A stretch of 64,000 nt of DNA from Deltaproteobacteria bacterium (GCA_017302835.1 JAFLCC010000016.1:1-64000), one strand, 5' to 3'. Shown: positions 1 through 7,583, numbered from the stretch's first letter. Notes: generated by a model not told the origin, from the sequence alone. A program made the numbers and translations.

Positions 1-32
1 ATTTTACTTGTGATGGCTTACTTTTTCTCATT

Positions 33-96
33 AGGGAGTTCTCCTTTGTTATTAATGATTTATGTGTTTAAGTTAAATCATTATGGAGTGCTCCCT
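33..96. repeat. Imperfect inverted repeat at the broken end of the AHSA1 gene
   Basis: Outer arms AGGGAGTTCTCC (33-44) and GGAGTGCTCCCT (85-96) pair with two mismatches; inner arms AATGATTTA (54-62) and TAAATCATT (74-82) pair perfectly. The minus-strand reading frame of the adjacent SRPBCC gene runs into this structure and stops in it at 68. It may be a small hairpin element that replaced the 3' end of the gene, or a terminator that became joined to it. Which of these is right is inference. Confidence 0.55.
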
Positions 97-454
97 TTTT
101 AATTTCTACCACTTTCGGGACGTTGCCAAATTGAAATCCCAAATGGTCTGCAGGTGCTGGACGAAACCCCTTGGTCATCATTCCTGTCCATACCAGTTTT
201 TTGCTTTCTACGACCTCAAGGTAACAACCGTGATTGTTTACTTTCTCGCCGCTTGGACCTTCCATCAAATTGAAGAATTCACCACCTGCGCGAAGATCAA
301 TTCGGCATTCGGTGACCTTCCATGGGCTCGGGCAAAACCACTTCATCAAGGTTTCTGGATGGGTCCATCCCTTCCATAGTTTTTCAACTGGAATCGATGT
401 AGTTCGCTCAAATACCAAATCTAGTTTTGAATCAATTATAATATCAGTCGTCAT
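68..454 (-). pseudogene. SRPBCC/AHSA1-type protein, 3' truncated
   Basis: The 128-residue product begins with the AHSA1/polyketide-cyclase-like pattern: RTTSIPVEKLWKGWTHPE near residue 18, MKWFCPSPW near 37, and LVWTGMMTKGFRPAP near 87. Family members usually run to about 150-165 residues and end in a helix beginning near HEEMGF...GW, which is absent; the last 20 residues have no family character and lie in the inverted repeat at 33-96. AGAGGG precedes the ATG at 454. The family binds hydrophobic ligands in a helix-grip fold; the ligand here is unknown. Probably a truncated, non-functional member of a decaying cluster. Confidence 0.7.
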
Positions 455-478
455 TGGGCCCTCTAAAATTAAATACGC

Positions 479-892
479 TTACTGAGGCATCTTACTCATG
501 TCCATATACAACACATTCCAGCGATGACCATCGAGGTCTATAAAACCACAGCCGTACATCCAACCATCTTTGTATCCAGGCTTTCCGTAAAGAATGCCAC
601 CAGCATCGATTGCCTTTTGGGCTATATCATCAACTTCTTTTGGTGAGCTTGCGCCGATAGAAAACAGAATTTCAGTCGACTGGATGGTATTTGTTATTGG
701 GTGACCGCCAGAGAAACCTTTAAATAATTCTTCAGTAAATAAATTCAGAACTGTCTTCTTATTGCCAACGAACATGCTGACCATATGCGGAGCTTGGTGA
801 CGGTCATTCATGGTGAAACCGAGCTTACTAAAGAACTCTTTAGCTTTTGGTAAGTTTTTAGAGGATAGATTTATCCAAAACTCATTTTCCAT
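479..892 (-). CDS. VOC (glyoxalase/bleomycin-resistance) family protein
   Basis: A 137-residue single-domain vicinal-oxygen-chelate protein. The N-terminal beta-alpha unit reads FWINLSSKNLPKAKEFFSKL and the C-terminal metal-side strand reads GCGFIDLDGHRWNVLYMDMS. The glycine-rich DAGGILYGKPGYKDG segment before it is typical of PhnB-like or lactoylglutathione-lyase-like members. Start chosen at 892 because GGAGG lies five bases upstream; a TTG four codons earlier has no ribosome site. Substrate cannot be told from sequence. This is one of the few members of the 1-3.3 kb cluster that appears complete. Confidence 0.85.
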   Translation of the reverse strand: MENEFWINLSSKNLPKAKEFFSKLGFTMNDRHQAPHMVSMFVGNKKTVLNLFTEELFKGFSGGHPITNTIQSTEILFSIGASSPKEVDDIAQKAIDAGGILYGKPGYKDGWMYGCGFIDLDGHRWNVLYMDMSKMPQ

Positions 893-1037
893 TTTTACCT
901 CCAAAGGCGACCATTGTTTTAAACCCGCCCCAGATCATTCGTTTGCCGTCAAATGGCATCTTATCCATTTCCATTTTGAGTCGGGGATCGCTCTCAGCAA
1001 GACACTCGTAATACTCGAGTGCGCCATGTTCCATCCT
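882..1037 (-). pseudogene. DUF1428 (YbaA-like) remnant with internal deletion
   Basis: Read in the frame ending at the TGA at 882-884, this stretch gives MEHGALEYYEC followed directly by LAESDPRLKMEMDKMPFDGK and then RMIWGGFKTMVAFGGKNGK. The first part matches the N-terminal EHGALEYREC region of DUF1428 proteins and the second matches their C-terminal DPR...MPFDGKRMxxGGF signature. About 45-50 residues normally between the two are missing. Its 5' side is joined out of frame to an SRPBCC gene fragment. A double deletion scar, not expected to work. Confidence 0.7.
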
Positions 1038-1258
1038 TCTTCGGGACCAGAGTATGAGTTAGTGATCTGCGGATCTTGCTCTTTCCATGGCATCCAAGTA
1101 TCTGCGTTCTTCATGCTGACGAGAAACGGGAAAACTGCCTCTGGCTTTGCGTTGATCAAGACATCTCTTTTAATCAAGTAATCTTCTGGTTTCAGAGCGG
1201 CAATAGCGACGAAAACCAATAGTACAAACCCCAGACCGAAAAGTATTTTCTTGATCAC
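1037..1258 (-). pseudogene. Membrane-anchored SRPBCC protein, N-terminal fragment
   Basis: The first 73 or so codons encode an N-terminal membrane helix (ILFGLGFVLLVFVAIAAL) followed by the SRPBCC entry IKRDVLINAKPEAVFPFLVS and MKNADTWMPWKEQDP. Relatives of this type continue for roughly 100 more residues after the YSGPxEG loop. Here the frame leaves the family right after YSGPEEG and runs out of frame through the DUF1428 remnant to a stop at 935. A deletion has fused two neighbouring genes. Confidence 0.7.
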
Positions 1259-1296
1259 AAATCCTACTGAATCAAAAAAGTTAAAATTTTAATATT

Positions 1297-1525
1297 CTAT
1301 TTCATAGAGTGAAGGCCAATCATGTTGCCTTCTGTATCTATAGCTAAAGTGATGAATCCGTCCTGACCAATAGACATTTTGGACTTATGAATTCTACCGT
1401 CCAATTTGGGAATCATTTTTTCTTCCTTCTTCAGACAACTTAATACTTAGAAGTGATTCATAAAAGTCTTTCGCACGATTCATGTCCGATACATACATTT
1501 CAAACCAACGAACTGGATTTTGCAT
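1297..1525 (-). pseudogene. VOC family protein with internal deletion
   Basis: The start gives MQNPVRWFEMYVSDMNRAKD then FYESLLSIKLSEEGRKN, a typical VOC N-terminus. In another frame the end gives KMIPKLDGRIHKSKMSIGQD then GFITLAIDTEGNMIGLHSMK and a TAG at 1297-1299, the typical C-terminus of PhnB-like VOC proteins (normally GGKxxxxKMSIGxxGFIxLxxDTEGN). Around 60 residues of the middle are gone and the frame is broken near 1413-1440. Divergent from the TetR pseudogene over a spacer with two palindromes. Confidence 0.75.
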
Positions 1526-1532
1526 ACGTCCA

Positions 1533-1556
1533 TACCTCCAACCAAGTATGGAGGTA
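1533..1556. promoter_or_regulatory. Palindrome, candidate TetR operator 1
   Basis: TACCTCCA (1533-1540) and TGGAGGTA (1549-1556) form a perfect 8-bp inverted repeat with an 8-bp spacer, in the gap between the divergent VOC and TetR pseudogenes. Local autoregulatory operators are usual for TetR genes; binding is inferred. Confidence 0.5.
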
Positions 1557-1561
1557 ATCTT

Positions 1562-1579
1562 ACATACCTATTAGTATGT
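1562..1579. promoter_or_regulatory. Palindrome, candidate TetR operator 2
   Basis: ACATAC (1562-1567) and GTATGT (1574-1579) are perfect inverted arms around a 6-bp spacer, six bases beyond the first palindrome and about 35 bp upstream of the TetR GTG start. Confidence 0.5.
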
Positions 1580-1613
1580 TGTCAAGTGTGGTCTATTCTG
1601 GTACCCTATTTCA

Positions 1614-2237
1614 GTGAACGCAAAAAGAAAAGACTCGAAAAAGAACCGCGATCTTGAGCGATCTAGAAAAGAGATCCTCGATGCCGCTTTTAAGGAGGTC
1701 TTTACTAAGGGATTTCAGGGCGTAAGTATTGATGAGATAGTTGCCAAAACGAGATTTACAAAAGGCGCATTTTATCATCAATTTCCAACTAAGCTTGATT
1801 TGGGCTATGCCTTGGTCGACGAAGTTATTAAGCCCATGATTATAGATCGTTGGATCAGGCCACTAGGGGCCCATGAAAATCCGTTGGACGGAATATTGGT
1901 TCAGATGAAGGCACTGATTGGCAATTGCGATCCGGCTTATTTGAAACTTGGTTGTCCGTTGAATAATTTGGTTCAAGAAATGTCTCCGGTCGACAAAGGC
2001 TTTCATAAACGATTTCAGATAGCTTTGAATCTCTGGATTGATGAGATGGGTAAGCATCTCTAGCGTGCTAAAAAGTCGGGATATTTGAATGCTGACGTTA
2101 ACACAAGGCACGTTGCCCACTTTGTTGTCATGGCTCACGAAGGGTTCTATGGGATGCTTAAAGGGCTGGATGATCCCGAGATCTTTTCGGCCCTCTATGA
2201 ATCAATGAATCGATACTTCAAAACAATTTCCATCTAA
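1614..2237 (+). pseudogene. TetR/AcrR family regulator with an in-frame amber stop
   Basis: From a GTG at 1614 the product has the TetR helix-turn-helix: REILDAAFKEVFTKGFQGVS, then TRFTKGAFYHQFPTKLDLGY. A TAG at 2061-2063 ends it after 149 residues. The same frame then continues with typical TetR C-terminal sequence (RAKKSGYLNADVNTRHVAHF, then VVMAHEGFYGMLKG) to a TAA at 2235-2237. The whole frame would give about 207 residues, the usual family length. This is a single nonsense mutation in an otherwise well-kept gene. The truncated product keeps the DNA-binding domain but lacks part of the ligand/dimer domain. Confidence 0.85.
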
Positions 2238-2390
2238 GAAAATTCCAAAATATCTGTTTCACCATGAGAACAGGATTCTCTTCAATTAGTTTTGTAATAA
2301 TATCGGTGTTTCGTTTGGACCAGGCCATTTTCTAAAAAGAGATAGCGACTTGAAAGACAGTATTTGCTCTGAAACTTTAGTTTTCATAGA

Positions 2391-2828
2391 TTAGAGCTTC
2401 TTCAACATTGACGCGTTCAATGTCACAGCCGCAAGAATGAGCGCCTTCAGTGCTTTCGCATTAATTTTATCACCTTCACGAAAGTCGATCGCCCTCCTGG
2501 TGTTTCCCCCAAGACTTGAATTAAATAGACAAGAAGGATCTTTCAATGAGGCCCCCTTGGGAAAGGTCATCTTCACGGCATTTTTGTAAGACTCGCCGGT
2601 GCAACTAATACCATCGTGGGACCAAACAGGAACATTCCATTTCCATTCTTCAACCACTTCGGGGTCGGCATCTTTGATGACTTTTCTAATCTGAGCAAGA
2701 ATTCCGCCGCGCCAACTGCCCAACTCTTTGATTCGCGCATCCATTAATTTAGAGGGTGATTTTGATATTTCTATCTTATTCGAAATAGTTTTACATTTCT
2801 TAACTGTAGTTGTTTTCGTCTTTTTCAT
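2391..2828 (-). CDS. DUF1801 domain-containing protein
   Basis: A 145-residue protein with a lysine-rich N-terminus (MKKTKTTTVKKCKTISNK) and a DUF1801 (YdhG-like) domain from about residue 30: LGSWRGGILAQIRKVIKDAD, then EVVEEWKWNVPVWSHDGI and the YKNAVKMTFPKGASL strand. The biochemical role of the family is not settled. The start at 2828 overlaps the stop of the upstream VOC gene as ATGA, implying translational coupling. The alternative in-frame start at 2864 lies within the VOC gene and has no ribosome site. Confidence 0.85.
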   Translation of the reverse strand: MKKTKTTTVKKCKTISNKIEISKSPSKLMDARIKELGSWRGGILAQIRKVIKDADPEVVEEWKWNVPVWSHDGISCTGESYKNAVKMTFPKGASLKDPSCLFNSSLGGNTRRAIDFREGDKINAKALKALILAAVTLNASMLKKL

Positions 2829-3235
2829 TTCTTTGCCCAAGGATTGTAGTCGCCAAAGCTCCAAATATGACCTTCGGGGTCACGGCAAGCATAGTCGCTG
2901 GCCCCGTAATCTTTTTTGGTCAAAGGCATCAAGATTTCAGCCCCATTCTCTTTTGCTTTTTTAAAATGAGCTTCAGGATTTTCAACGACTATAAACGTAA
3001 CTTGGGTTTCAAATCCGCCGAACTCTTTTGGCAGCCGAATGTATTTCCCAAACTTCGATTCGACATTGGGGCCAATCATAACCAGACCTGTGCCATGTCT
3101 TAATTCAGCATGCATGACGGCACCCTTGCCGTCTTCGTGCACTTGGTGCCGCTCAAAACCAAAAGCAACGCAGAGAAACTCAATGGCCCTCTTTGGATCA
3201 TTATATCGCAAGGTTGGAATTACAGTGGATGCCAT
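2825..3235 (-). CDS. VOC family protein (PhnB-like)
   Basis: A 136-residue VOC domain: MASTVIPTLRYNDPKRAIEF at the N-terminus, GTGLVMIGP in the middle, VTFIVVENPEAHFKKAKENG starting the second repeat, and DYACRDPEGHIWSFGDYNPW at the end. The last of these carries the conserved Glu of the metal-binding side. Overlaps DUF1801 by four bases downstream and starts a few bases after the end of a broken nucleotidyltransferase gene. Substrate unknown. Confidence 0.85.
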   Translation of the reverse strand: MASTVIPTLRYNDPKRAIEFLCVAFGFERHQVHEDGKGAVMHAELRHGTGLVMIGPNVESKFGKYIRLPKEFGGFETQVTFIVVENPEAHFKKAKENGAEILMPLTKKDYGASDYACRDPEGHIWSFGDYNPWAKK

Positions 3236-3239
3236 TGGC

Positions 3240-3554
3240 TTATTTTTTATAGAAGATAATTCCGACTCGATTAATATGATTAACTAAGTTGGGGTTGTCA
3301 ATTTGCTGAAAAAGTGAAACATCAATTTTGTAGGGAAGGAAAAGATCGTCGATCTGATTTTCAATTTTAAACAGCTCGCTCAAGGACATCTGTTGCGACT
3401 TAATAGTTAGATCAATGTCAGAGCCTGGTTTAAAATTTCCTTTTGCTCTTGATCCATAGAGTACGACCTCGTCAATATTCGGGAACTAATCAAAAATGTT
3501 TTTCAGTTTTTCTTGTGTTAATGAATTGAGTCCACACTTTTCTTCAGAAATCAC
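3240..3554 (-). pseudogene. MNT-type nucleotidyltransferase (antitoxin-like), amber-interrupted
   Basis: From a GTG at 3554 the frame gives SLTQEKLKNIFD, a TAG at 3486-3488, then FPNIDEVVLYGSRAKGNFKP and GSDIDLTIKSQQMSLSELF, ending PNLVNHINRVGIIFYKK. The GSRAKGN...GSDIDL block is the catalytic motif of minimal nucleotidyltransferases of the HI0073/MntA type. The stop falls before the catalytic motif, so no active product is expected. The GTGA start overlaps the stop of the HEPN-like gene upstream, the normal arrangement for a HEPN-MNT pair. Confidence 0.75.
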
Positions 3555-3900
3555 GGTAAGAGACTCTTCATCTTTTGAGACAATTCAACAAAGCAGGCGA
3601 CGTAAAGTTGAGTTATATTCTCAGTGATCATTTTTAAGGTGTCTTTATTGTAGGTGTGTGAAGAAAGATTTCGATTCTTAATCATCTCCATCTAAACATC
3701 ACCTTTTGCAATGAGGCCCTTTTGAAAAGCTTCTTTTGTTGTATCTTTTGATCCAATGAGAGATTGGCCTCCAGTGAATTCAATATAGACTTCAAAATTG
3801 CCATAAAAGATTTACGTGTCCCCGACGATTCATTATTTTTCTTAATATGGTTTAGGAAAAAATTAACCGATATAAAATTAAGGAAACTTAATAAGTTTTG
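3551..3900 (-). pseudogene. HEPN/HI0074-like nucleotidyltransferase partner, frameshifted and amber-interrupted
   Basis: The end of the gene reads GSKDTTKEAFQKGLIAKGDV, a TAG at 3692-3694, then MEMIKNRNLSSHTYNKDTLK and ENITQLYVACFVELSQKMK. This is the C-terminal half of substrate-binding partners of MNT nucleotidyltransferases, with the RNxxSHTYN signature in which the HEPN-type RxxxxH can be seen. Relatives have Trp just before MEM, so the TAG is probably a TGG-to-TAG change. Further upstream (about 3780-3900) the frame is lost. Together with the next gene this is a dead HEPN-MNT toxin-antitoxin-like pair. Confidence 0.65.
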
Positions 3901-4020
3901 CACAAAAGTATAAATGTTTTTCCTATTGTCATTGCTAGTGATTTGTTTGGGTTTTTCGATGAATTTCTCAATTTGCTATTCAAGTTCAGTCAAAATCCGT
4001 CGAAAGTTAATCGTATGGAC
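3891..4020. repeat. Fibre-leader repeat, copy 1 (orphan)
   Basis: These 130 bases match 11631-11760 at about 93 percent (some nine substitutions, no indels). That second copy is the leader of the first fibre locus. Here nothing of the lipoprotein or fibre follows: past 4020 the sequence enters the 3' end of an oppositely oriented secreted-protein gene. Probably the left-over leader of a lost fibre locus, or a mobile regulatory segment. Confidence 0.8.
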
Positions 4021-4031
4021 ATAATAATAAT

Positions 4032-4517
4032 CTAGTTATTTAAAGAGGTTGTCATGCACATGCCAAGGACTGAGGAAACTCCATATTCAATGAGATTTCC
4101 ACTACTTCCGAAGCCCTTAATATAAAGGTTTATCCTGGTATCATCAGTAGTATCGCCATTTCTAACATCGATTTTCAAAATACCTTCATCGTCCACTGTA
4201 ACAAATGCACGCGTTGCTTTCTTCATTTTATCCATAGATCCATTGCAGTTTTGCGTATAACAGAAACCAAAGAATACATTTTCTGAAGAAATTTCTCCCG
4301 CCATTATTGCTATTGGGCCACGCTCGTAGTAAAACTCAATCAGACTAGCAATAGTAGAATTTTTTTGAATTAGAAATTGCACAGTTTGTCGAGGGTAAGA
4401 ACATTTAACAGGTCTGTTATTGAACCATCCACCAGTTGCAGAAGCAGAAGCTGAATAAGAGAATTGAGCTAAAGCTATTACCAAAATCGAAAAAGCAAAC
4501 TTTGCAGATTTTTTCAT
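4032..4517 (-). CDS. Small secreted protein, unknown
   Basis: A 161-residue protein with a Sec signal peptide (MKKSAKFAFSILVIALAQFS, cleavage likely near ASASA). The mature part has five cysteines, including KCSYP near residue 38, FCYTQNC near 85 and GMCMT near the end. I recognise no family. The start at 4517 is chosen because GAGGAGAA lies just upstream; an in-frame ATG at 4556 precedes that ribosome site. Likely periplasmic or secreted. Similar in style to the small secreted genes at 15219 and 19340 but not clearly homologous. Confidence 0.75.
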   Translation of the reverse strand: MKKSAKFAFSILVIALAQFSYSASASATGGWFNNRPVKCSYPRQTVQFLIQKNSTIASLIEFYYERGPIAIMAGEISSENVFFGFCYTQNCNGSMDKMKKATRAFVTVDDEGILKIDVRNGDTTDDTRINLYIKGFGSSGNLIEYGVSSVLGMCMTTSLNN

Positions 4518-4756
4518 AAATTCTCCTCTAATTGGCATCAAATTGAAGGATGCCATTTAAAAACTAATGGGTTTCATTTCTCATGCTAACGCCAAGAAAC
4601 CGTATTGTTATTGTTTTTGTTTTAAGAAACAGTATTGTTTATTGCAGCTGATGCTAAATTAAAACTTGAATCTTGAAAACTGTTTTTATTTTGTACAGTA
4701 ACGAATACAAAGTTTTGCGTTTAAAGCCAAACGAGTTAAGCTTAGGACGCGCTTAT

Positions 4757-5107
4757 GAGAAGAAATATATTTTCGGTTCACTCTTCAAAGATAATTAACT
4801 GAGTGTTTGTCTCCTCAATCGGCAATTCTTTGTGCTTCGTTAGTTTTTACTTGCATGGGCTATCAAGGTGGGTTTCCTGCAAGAGGAATAGGGGTTTTTC
4901 TGACCACTCTTTTTAGATTTTTGATTGGCATCCAATTTTATTATTTTAGGTCGGCGATACTTTCGTGGATAACCCATTCGGTTACCAATATGGTGATGTT
5001 TGCGATTAATCTGATAAGTAAACTTAAACCAATCGGCCCAATTTTAAAATCGCAAATGGACCGGCTTGATTATTTATTGATTACCCACCCTGTCAACCCC
5101 TTAATTA
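4757..5107 (+). pseudogene. CPBP-family intramembrane protease remnant
   Basis: One frame gives EEIYFRFTLQR, an ochre stop near 4792, then LTECLSPQSAILCASLVFTC, GYQGGFPARGIGVFLTTLFR and FYYFRSAILSWITHSVTNMV. EExxxR resembles motif 1 of CPBP (Abi/CAAX) proteases, and the hydrophobic block ending in H-S-x-x-N resembles the later motifs. The N-terminal helices are missing, one stop is in frame, and the 3' end abuts the IS element. Assignment rests on motif order only. Confidence 0.45.
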
Positions 5108-5160
5108 TGGACATTTTCGATGCGAACACTTGTGTTAAAATTTGATTTAAATTCTTCATG

Positions 5161-6115
5161 CTAAAGTCTCACTTCCACTTCAGTATTAGAATAGTTTTTA
5201 TAACATTTTTTAAAATCTAATGGAGCCATCATTTTCAAGGAGCCATGTTTTCTTTTAGTATTATAAAATTCAATAAACTCCATGGTTTGCTTGTAAGCTT
5301 CTTGGAAGGTAGCAAAATACCTTACCTGTAAGAATTCAATTTCATAGATTGAGAAGAAGGATTCAATGTATGCATTCTTATTTGGAGTTGCTGGGGGAAT
5401 ATACTCATGTTCTAAACCCAGATCCTCTACTTTTTTTCTAAAGGCCTTACAGGTCATCTGTGAGCCGTTATCACTGCGGATAACTAACCCTGTAGGATCT
5501 TCAATACCAGCTTTAGATAAAGCAGAATCTAATAAATTGACAAGACTTTCACCTTTGCAATTTAAGCCGATATAAAAATCTATAATTTCCCTTGAGAAGA
5601 CATCAATAAATGCTAGCAAATAAAAAAATCTATTCTCTCCCTGTATCCAACCGTACTTGATATCAAATTGCCAAACCCTTAATGGAGCCTTTACCACATG
5701 ATTACTGGCAGGTAATTTCTTAAAGTTCTTCTTTAACTTTTTCTTTCTTGGTAATAAAAGACCCTCTTCTTTGCAAAGCCTATAGAGCTTTTTATGGTTT
5801 ACAATAAACCGATAGTCATCTTATTAAATAATGAACTAACTTTTTCACTCCACCTCCGTTGGCAAATTCCACCTTATCCCTATAATCATGTAAAGCCTTT
5901 CTAATAGAAGCATCCAAGACCATATTACCGTGAACATCATAACCATAATCAGTAGGCCTTCGGCCTATACTTCCCATTGGGGCAATGGGAAGTCCCTCCT
6001 CCTTCTGGGAATAGAAGGTAGATCTCTTAACTCCTGCATATTGAAATAATTTCACTTTATTTACTTTTGGATTTTCTTTTAAAACCAGAGAACAAACCTC
6101 TAATCGTTGCTCCAA
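5161..6115 (-). pseudogene. IS3-family transposase orfB, frameshifted
   Basis: Part 1 (5816-6115) is the N-terminal region: EQRLEVCSLVLKENPKVNKV, then YAGVKRSTFY. It stops at a TGA at 5816-5818 after VKKLVHYLIR. Skipping one T there restores DYRFIVNHKKLYRLCKEEG and the rest of the gene to 5161. The integrase catalytic residues are all present: Asp in VWQFDIKYGWI, Asp in IRSDNGSQM, Glu in NAYIESFFS, with 35 residues between the last two (DD35E). So the enzyme was intact before a one-base insertion. Confidence 0.85.
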
Positions 6116-6369
6116 ACTTGGTATGTTTTTTTTAAAAGCTCTGTTAAGACTTTATTCTTAAGCTCTGCATCGGCTAACTTTTTTTTCATATCTTTTAGCT
6201 CTGAATTTTGCTTATGCTTTTCAATATGATGGGGCTGTTGCCTGGAAATCCAAGAAGCCACCGTGCTCTTTGGAAATCCGTGTTTTTCAGCTACCAATGT
6301 CAAGTTACCAGTCTCTGTAACTTCCTTCATAATTTGCTGCTTCTGAGCATCTGTGTAGTGTTTTTTCAT
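6100..6369 (-). CDS. IS3-family transposase orfA (HTH protein)
   Basis: An 89-residue protein with a helix-turn-helix (YTDAQKQQIMKEVTETGN, then GFPKSTVASWISRQQ) followed by a basic coiled coil rich in Lys and Leu that ends in LLKKTYQVWSND. This is the usual DNA-binding and multimerising orfA of IS3 elements. It overlaps orfB by 16 bases in the -1 frame. It is intact, but the matching orfB is broken. Confidence 0.85.
   Translation of the reverse strand: MKKHYTDAQKQQIMKEVTETGNLTLVAEKHGFPKSTVASWISRQQPHHIEKHKQNSELKDMKKKLADAELKNKVLTELLKKTYQVWSND
6126..6133 (-). other. Slippery A8 run for programmed -1 frameshift
   Basis: On the coding strand orfA reads TTAAAAAAAACATACC near its end. A -1 slip on the A run fuses LLKK to NIPSLEQRLEVC of orfB, the standard way IS3 elements make the OrfAB transposase. 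Confidence 0.6.
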
Positions 6370-6418
6370 CTTTTCTAACCCTTTCTTCCTATATAGATGT
6401 TCGCACCGAATCTGTCCA

Positions 6419-7368
6419 CATCATATAGGGGGTTAAAAAGAAACCATGCTTCACAACTGGCATTAGGGGGGCTTTTAGAATCGCTTCGATTGTCAGCTAC
6501 GAGTCGAGGATTTGCTATAAATACAAAGTATATTTTTGAGACGGGGCAAACACTTTCAGCTTGGGCCGAGGTGCGTTTTGTAGCATGTCAGGTAACTGCC
6601 GATCCATTAGCAGATTTCATAACTCAGCGTCGGACAGATCGCCGAATTTACCAAGGTGGCGAGCTTGACGAGGTTATTCGACAAAAATTGTCAGAAATTG
6701 AAGATGAATTCCCCGGATGCAAAATTCGAATACAAGCGACCAGGTCTCAAACATTTATGCAATACTTTCTAAAGACCGAGGAGCTACTTTGGAAGAACTC
6801 TAAAATTGTCAGAGATTTATGTAAATGGTTACGCTTAACCAAGCGCGAAGCTCAGTCCCGTGATGGAATGACGGCTCAAAGCATTGGCCTTAATCGCATT
6901 GAGAGTTTAATTTTTCGATTGATACGAAAAATGCCCATCTTGCCGCGCCTTTTGTGGTCGTTGGGATTTGGATTTAAAATTAGAAGTAATGCGGAAAAAG
7001 CCATCGAATCTTCGGCGGCTCTTTTGTGTTTTGTATCTCGATCAATGGATCCTGTATCATTGTGCCGACTAGGTCAGTGCGCCTACCGAGCCTGGTTGAT
7101 TTTAAATTCCCATGGATTCGGGGTGCAACCTTTGTCTTTCTCTTCATCCTCAGTGGCGGATCAAAGATCAGGTGCCATGATCGGCCAATCAAATCTAGAA
7201 GAACAAAAAGTTTTTACCGATGGAAAAAAAGTTTTAAATGACTATTTCAATCTAACCGATGATGATTATCCGGTTTGGATGTTTCGGACAGGCTTGTCAC
7301 CGCAAACTGCAGACATGCCAGTTCCAAGACTTTCCGTTCAAGACGTACTGTTAGCCAAAGATTTTTGA
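6419..7368 (+). pseudogene. Nitroreductase-fold protein, N-terminus lost at the IS junction
   Basis: The frame starts in the IS end and becomes gene-like after about 6440: HASQLALGGLLESLRLSATS (flavin-fold helix), ADPLADFITQRRTDRRIYQG (the RRTxRR segment), then CAYRAWLILNSHGFGVQPLS and YPVWMFRTGLSP near the C-terminus. These are the later blocks of Acg-like or ThiF-associated nitroreductases. The first 70-80 residues, including the first FMN phosphate-binding stretch, are missing and are not found left of the IS. So the insertion was accompanied by a deletion or rearrangement. About 315 residues remain; probably non-functional. Confidence 0.65.
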
Positions 7369-7583
7369 GGAGCTTTTGATTACGATGTGACGAGATATTT
7401 CCAAATGTTGTGGATTTAAGGATTAGCCAGCGGTGTAGATTACGTAACCCATGAAGGTAGTTTTCAAAAGGGTGGTGCCCCTTACAATGCTCTCCCCTGG
7501 TAACTTAAATCCACTTCAGAAAGCAACACCTACTAGGCATTTCAAGGCTTTGTGCTATGATGACAGCGGTCTGGTGTTCGTCA

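Larger units (their letters stand above)
5108..6418 (-). mobile_element. IS3-family insertion sequence (frameshifted)
   Basis: Imperfect terminal inverted repeats of 21 bp bound the element: 5108-5128 begins TGGACATTTTCGATGCGAAC and 6398-6418 is its complement with three mismatches. Inside are orfA (HTH), an A8 slippery run and orfB (DDE integrase) on the minus strand, the standard IS3 layout at 1.3 kb. No matching 3-5 bp target duplication is visible (TTA or AAT on the left, CAT or TCA on the right). The flanks are two different broken genes. orfB carries a frameshift near 5816, so this copy is probably inactive on its own. Confidence 0.85.

Noticed and set aside
2061-3694. Three in-frame TAG codons in nearby genes (2061, 3486, 3692) as a sign of amber recoding
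   Set aside because: Several intact genes in the window end with TAG at the expected family end (for example at 19254, 27530 and 43688), and all affected genes lie in a decaying cluster, so plain nonsense mutations are simpler.
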